Part shown: positions 63,917-64,000 of the stretch, piece after piece
Layout of the letters: every line of letters begins with the position of its first letter
Numbering within the stretch: position 1 is the first letter of the stretch
From: Roseomonas sp. OT10
GTDB taxonomy: Bacteria > Pseudomonadota > Alphaproteobacteria > Acetobacterales > Acetobacteraceae
DNA length: 64,000 bases
Assembly (NCBI RefSeq): GCF_020991085.1
Contig: NZ_CP087719.1
Span: 310,001-374,000, forward strand
Direction: 5' to 3'
The notes under the pieces: generated by a model
The model's input: only the letters and a program-made list of their open reading frames with translations
The model's database searches: none
What the model was told of the DNA's origin: nothing
Translations under genes and position numbers: made by a program

Positions 63917-64000
63917 ATGTCGATCCTGAACGCGGTGCTCGACCACGTCGACGGCCATGTCGAGGCGTCGCTCGAACGCCTCTTCGCGCTGCTGCGGCTT
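63917..64000 (+). CDS. M20-family peptidase, N-terminal fragment cut by window end
   Basis: 28 codons before the window ends: MSILNAVLDHVDGHVEASL then ERLFALLRL, the amphipathic start of M20 dipeptidases/deacylases (ASLxRLFxLLR). AGGGGAGG lies 10-17 bp upstream. Together with MlrC and the aspartoacylase-like gene it suggests a peptide/N-acyl-amino-acid utilisation cluster. Confidence 0.6.
   Translation, partial: MSILNAVLDHVDGHVEASLERLFALLRL

Overview
The window is very GC-rich, with dense, often overlapping genes, and looks like an alphaproteobacterium of the Acetobacteraceae (Roseomonas-like). Supporting content: many periplasmic binding proteins for amino-acid, peptide and organic-acid uptake (a Bug-type receptor, two Dpp-type receptors on one transporter, an extra orphan Dpp-type receptor, a complete Liv-type transporter), a CaiB-type CoA-transferase, a fold-type III decarboxylase with a long 5' leader, and a leuA gene preceded by a leucine-rich leader peptide. 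The genus is an inference from gene content only.

Layout. 1-6145: cell-surface glycosyltransferases and a Bug receptor/CoA-transferase pair. 6642-11141: an exported unknown protein, then an EmrB/EmrA multidrug efflux operon divergent from its TetR regulator, with two identical palindromic operators between them. 11142-13291: ornithine/lysine-type decarboxylase with a long leader, followed by an Lrp/AsnC regulator. 13361-20823: dipeptide-type ABC transporter (receptor-DppB-DppC-DppD-DppF plus a 41-residue lipoprotein) with a second, paralogous receptor encoded divergently. 21191-24354: TraB/GumN-like protein, leucine-attenuated leuA, glycine-zipper lipoprotein. 24528-30184: the rod-shape operon mreB-mreC-mreD-mrdA-rodA.

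30284-45015: a tRNA-Lys(CTT) gene whose 3' half is the attachment site of a 14.7-kb integrated element bounded by perfect 46-bp direct repeats. The element has a P4-type integrase next to its right end, an AlpA-like regulator, a primase-like gene overlapping a DUF927-type helicase, small zinc-binding and hypothetical genes in a tightly coupled minus-strand operon, an orphan methyltransferase, an XRE regulator with two or three tiny membrane proteins, and a 988-residue MmeI-like type IIL restriction-modification enzyme. It has no capsid, portal, terminase or conjugation genes, so it resembles a replicating satellite or genomic island with a defence cargo. Its noncoding parts hold three repeat families (GCGGACC near both ends, GTCGGGACA iterons in two clusters, and a dispersed TGCTGGGG motif) and a tRNA-Thr(TGT)-like fragment.

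45298-64000: chromosomal backbone again, with an exported protein, an orphan peptide-type receptor, an alpha/beta-hydrolase of the kynurenine-formamidase type, a Liv transporter operon interrupted by a very long hairpin, 3-hydroxyanthranilate 3,4-dioxygenase, a dihydrodipicolinate-synthase-family protein, a molybdopterin hydroxylase large subunit, a lipoprotein, NudC-like Nudix hydrolase, an FAD-dependent oxidoreductase, an aspartoacylase-like hydrolase, an MlrC-family (M81) protein and the start of an M20 peptidase.

A striking whole-window pattern: four copies of a roughly 340-bp multi-hairpin repeat (near 2211, 6185, 20824 and 60728) each lie between two convergently transcribed genes.
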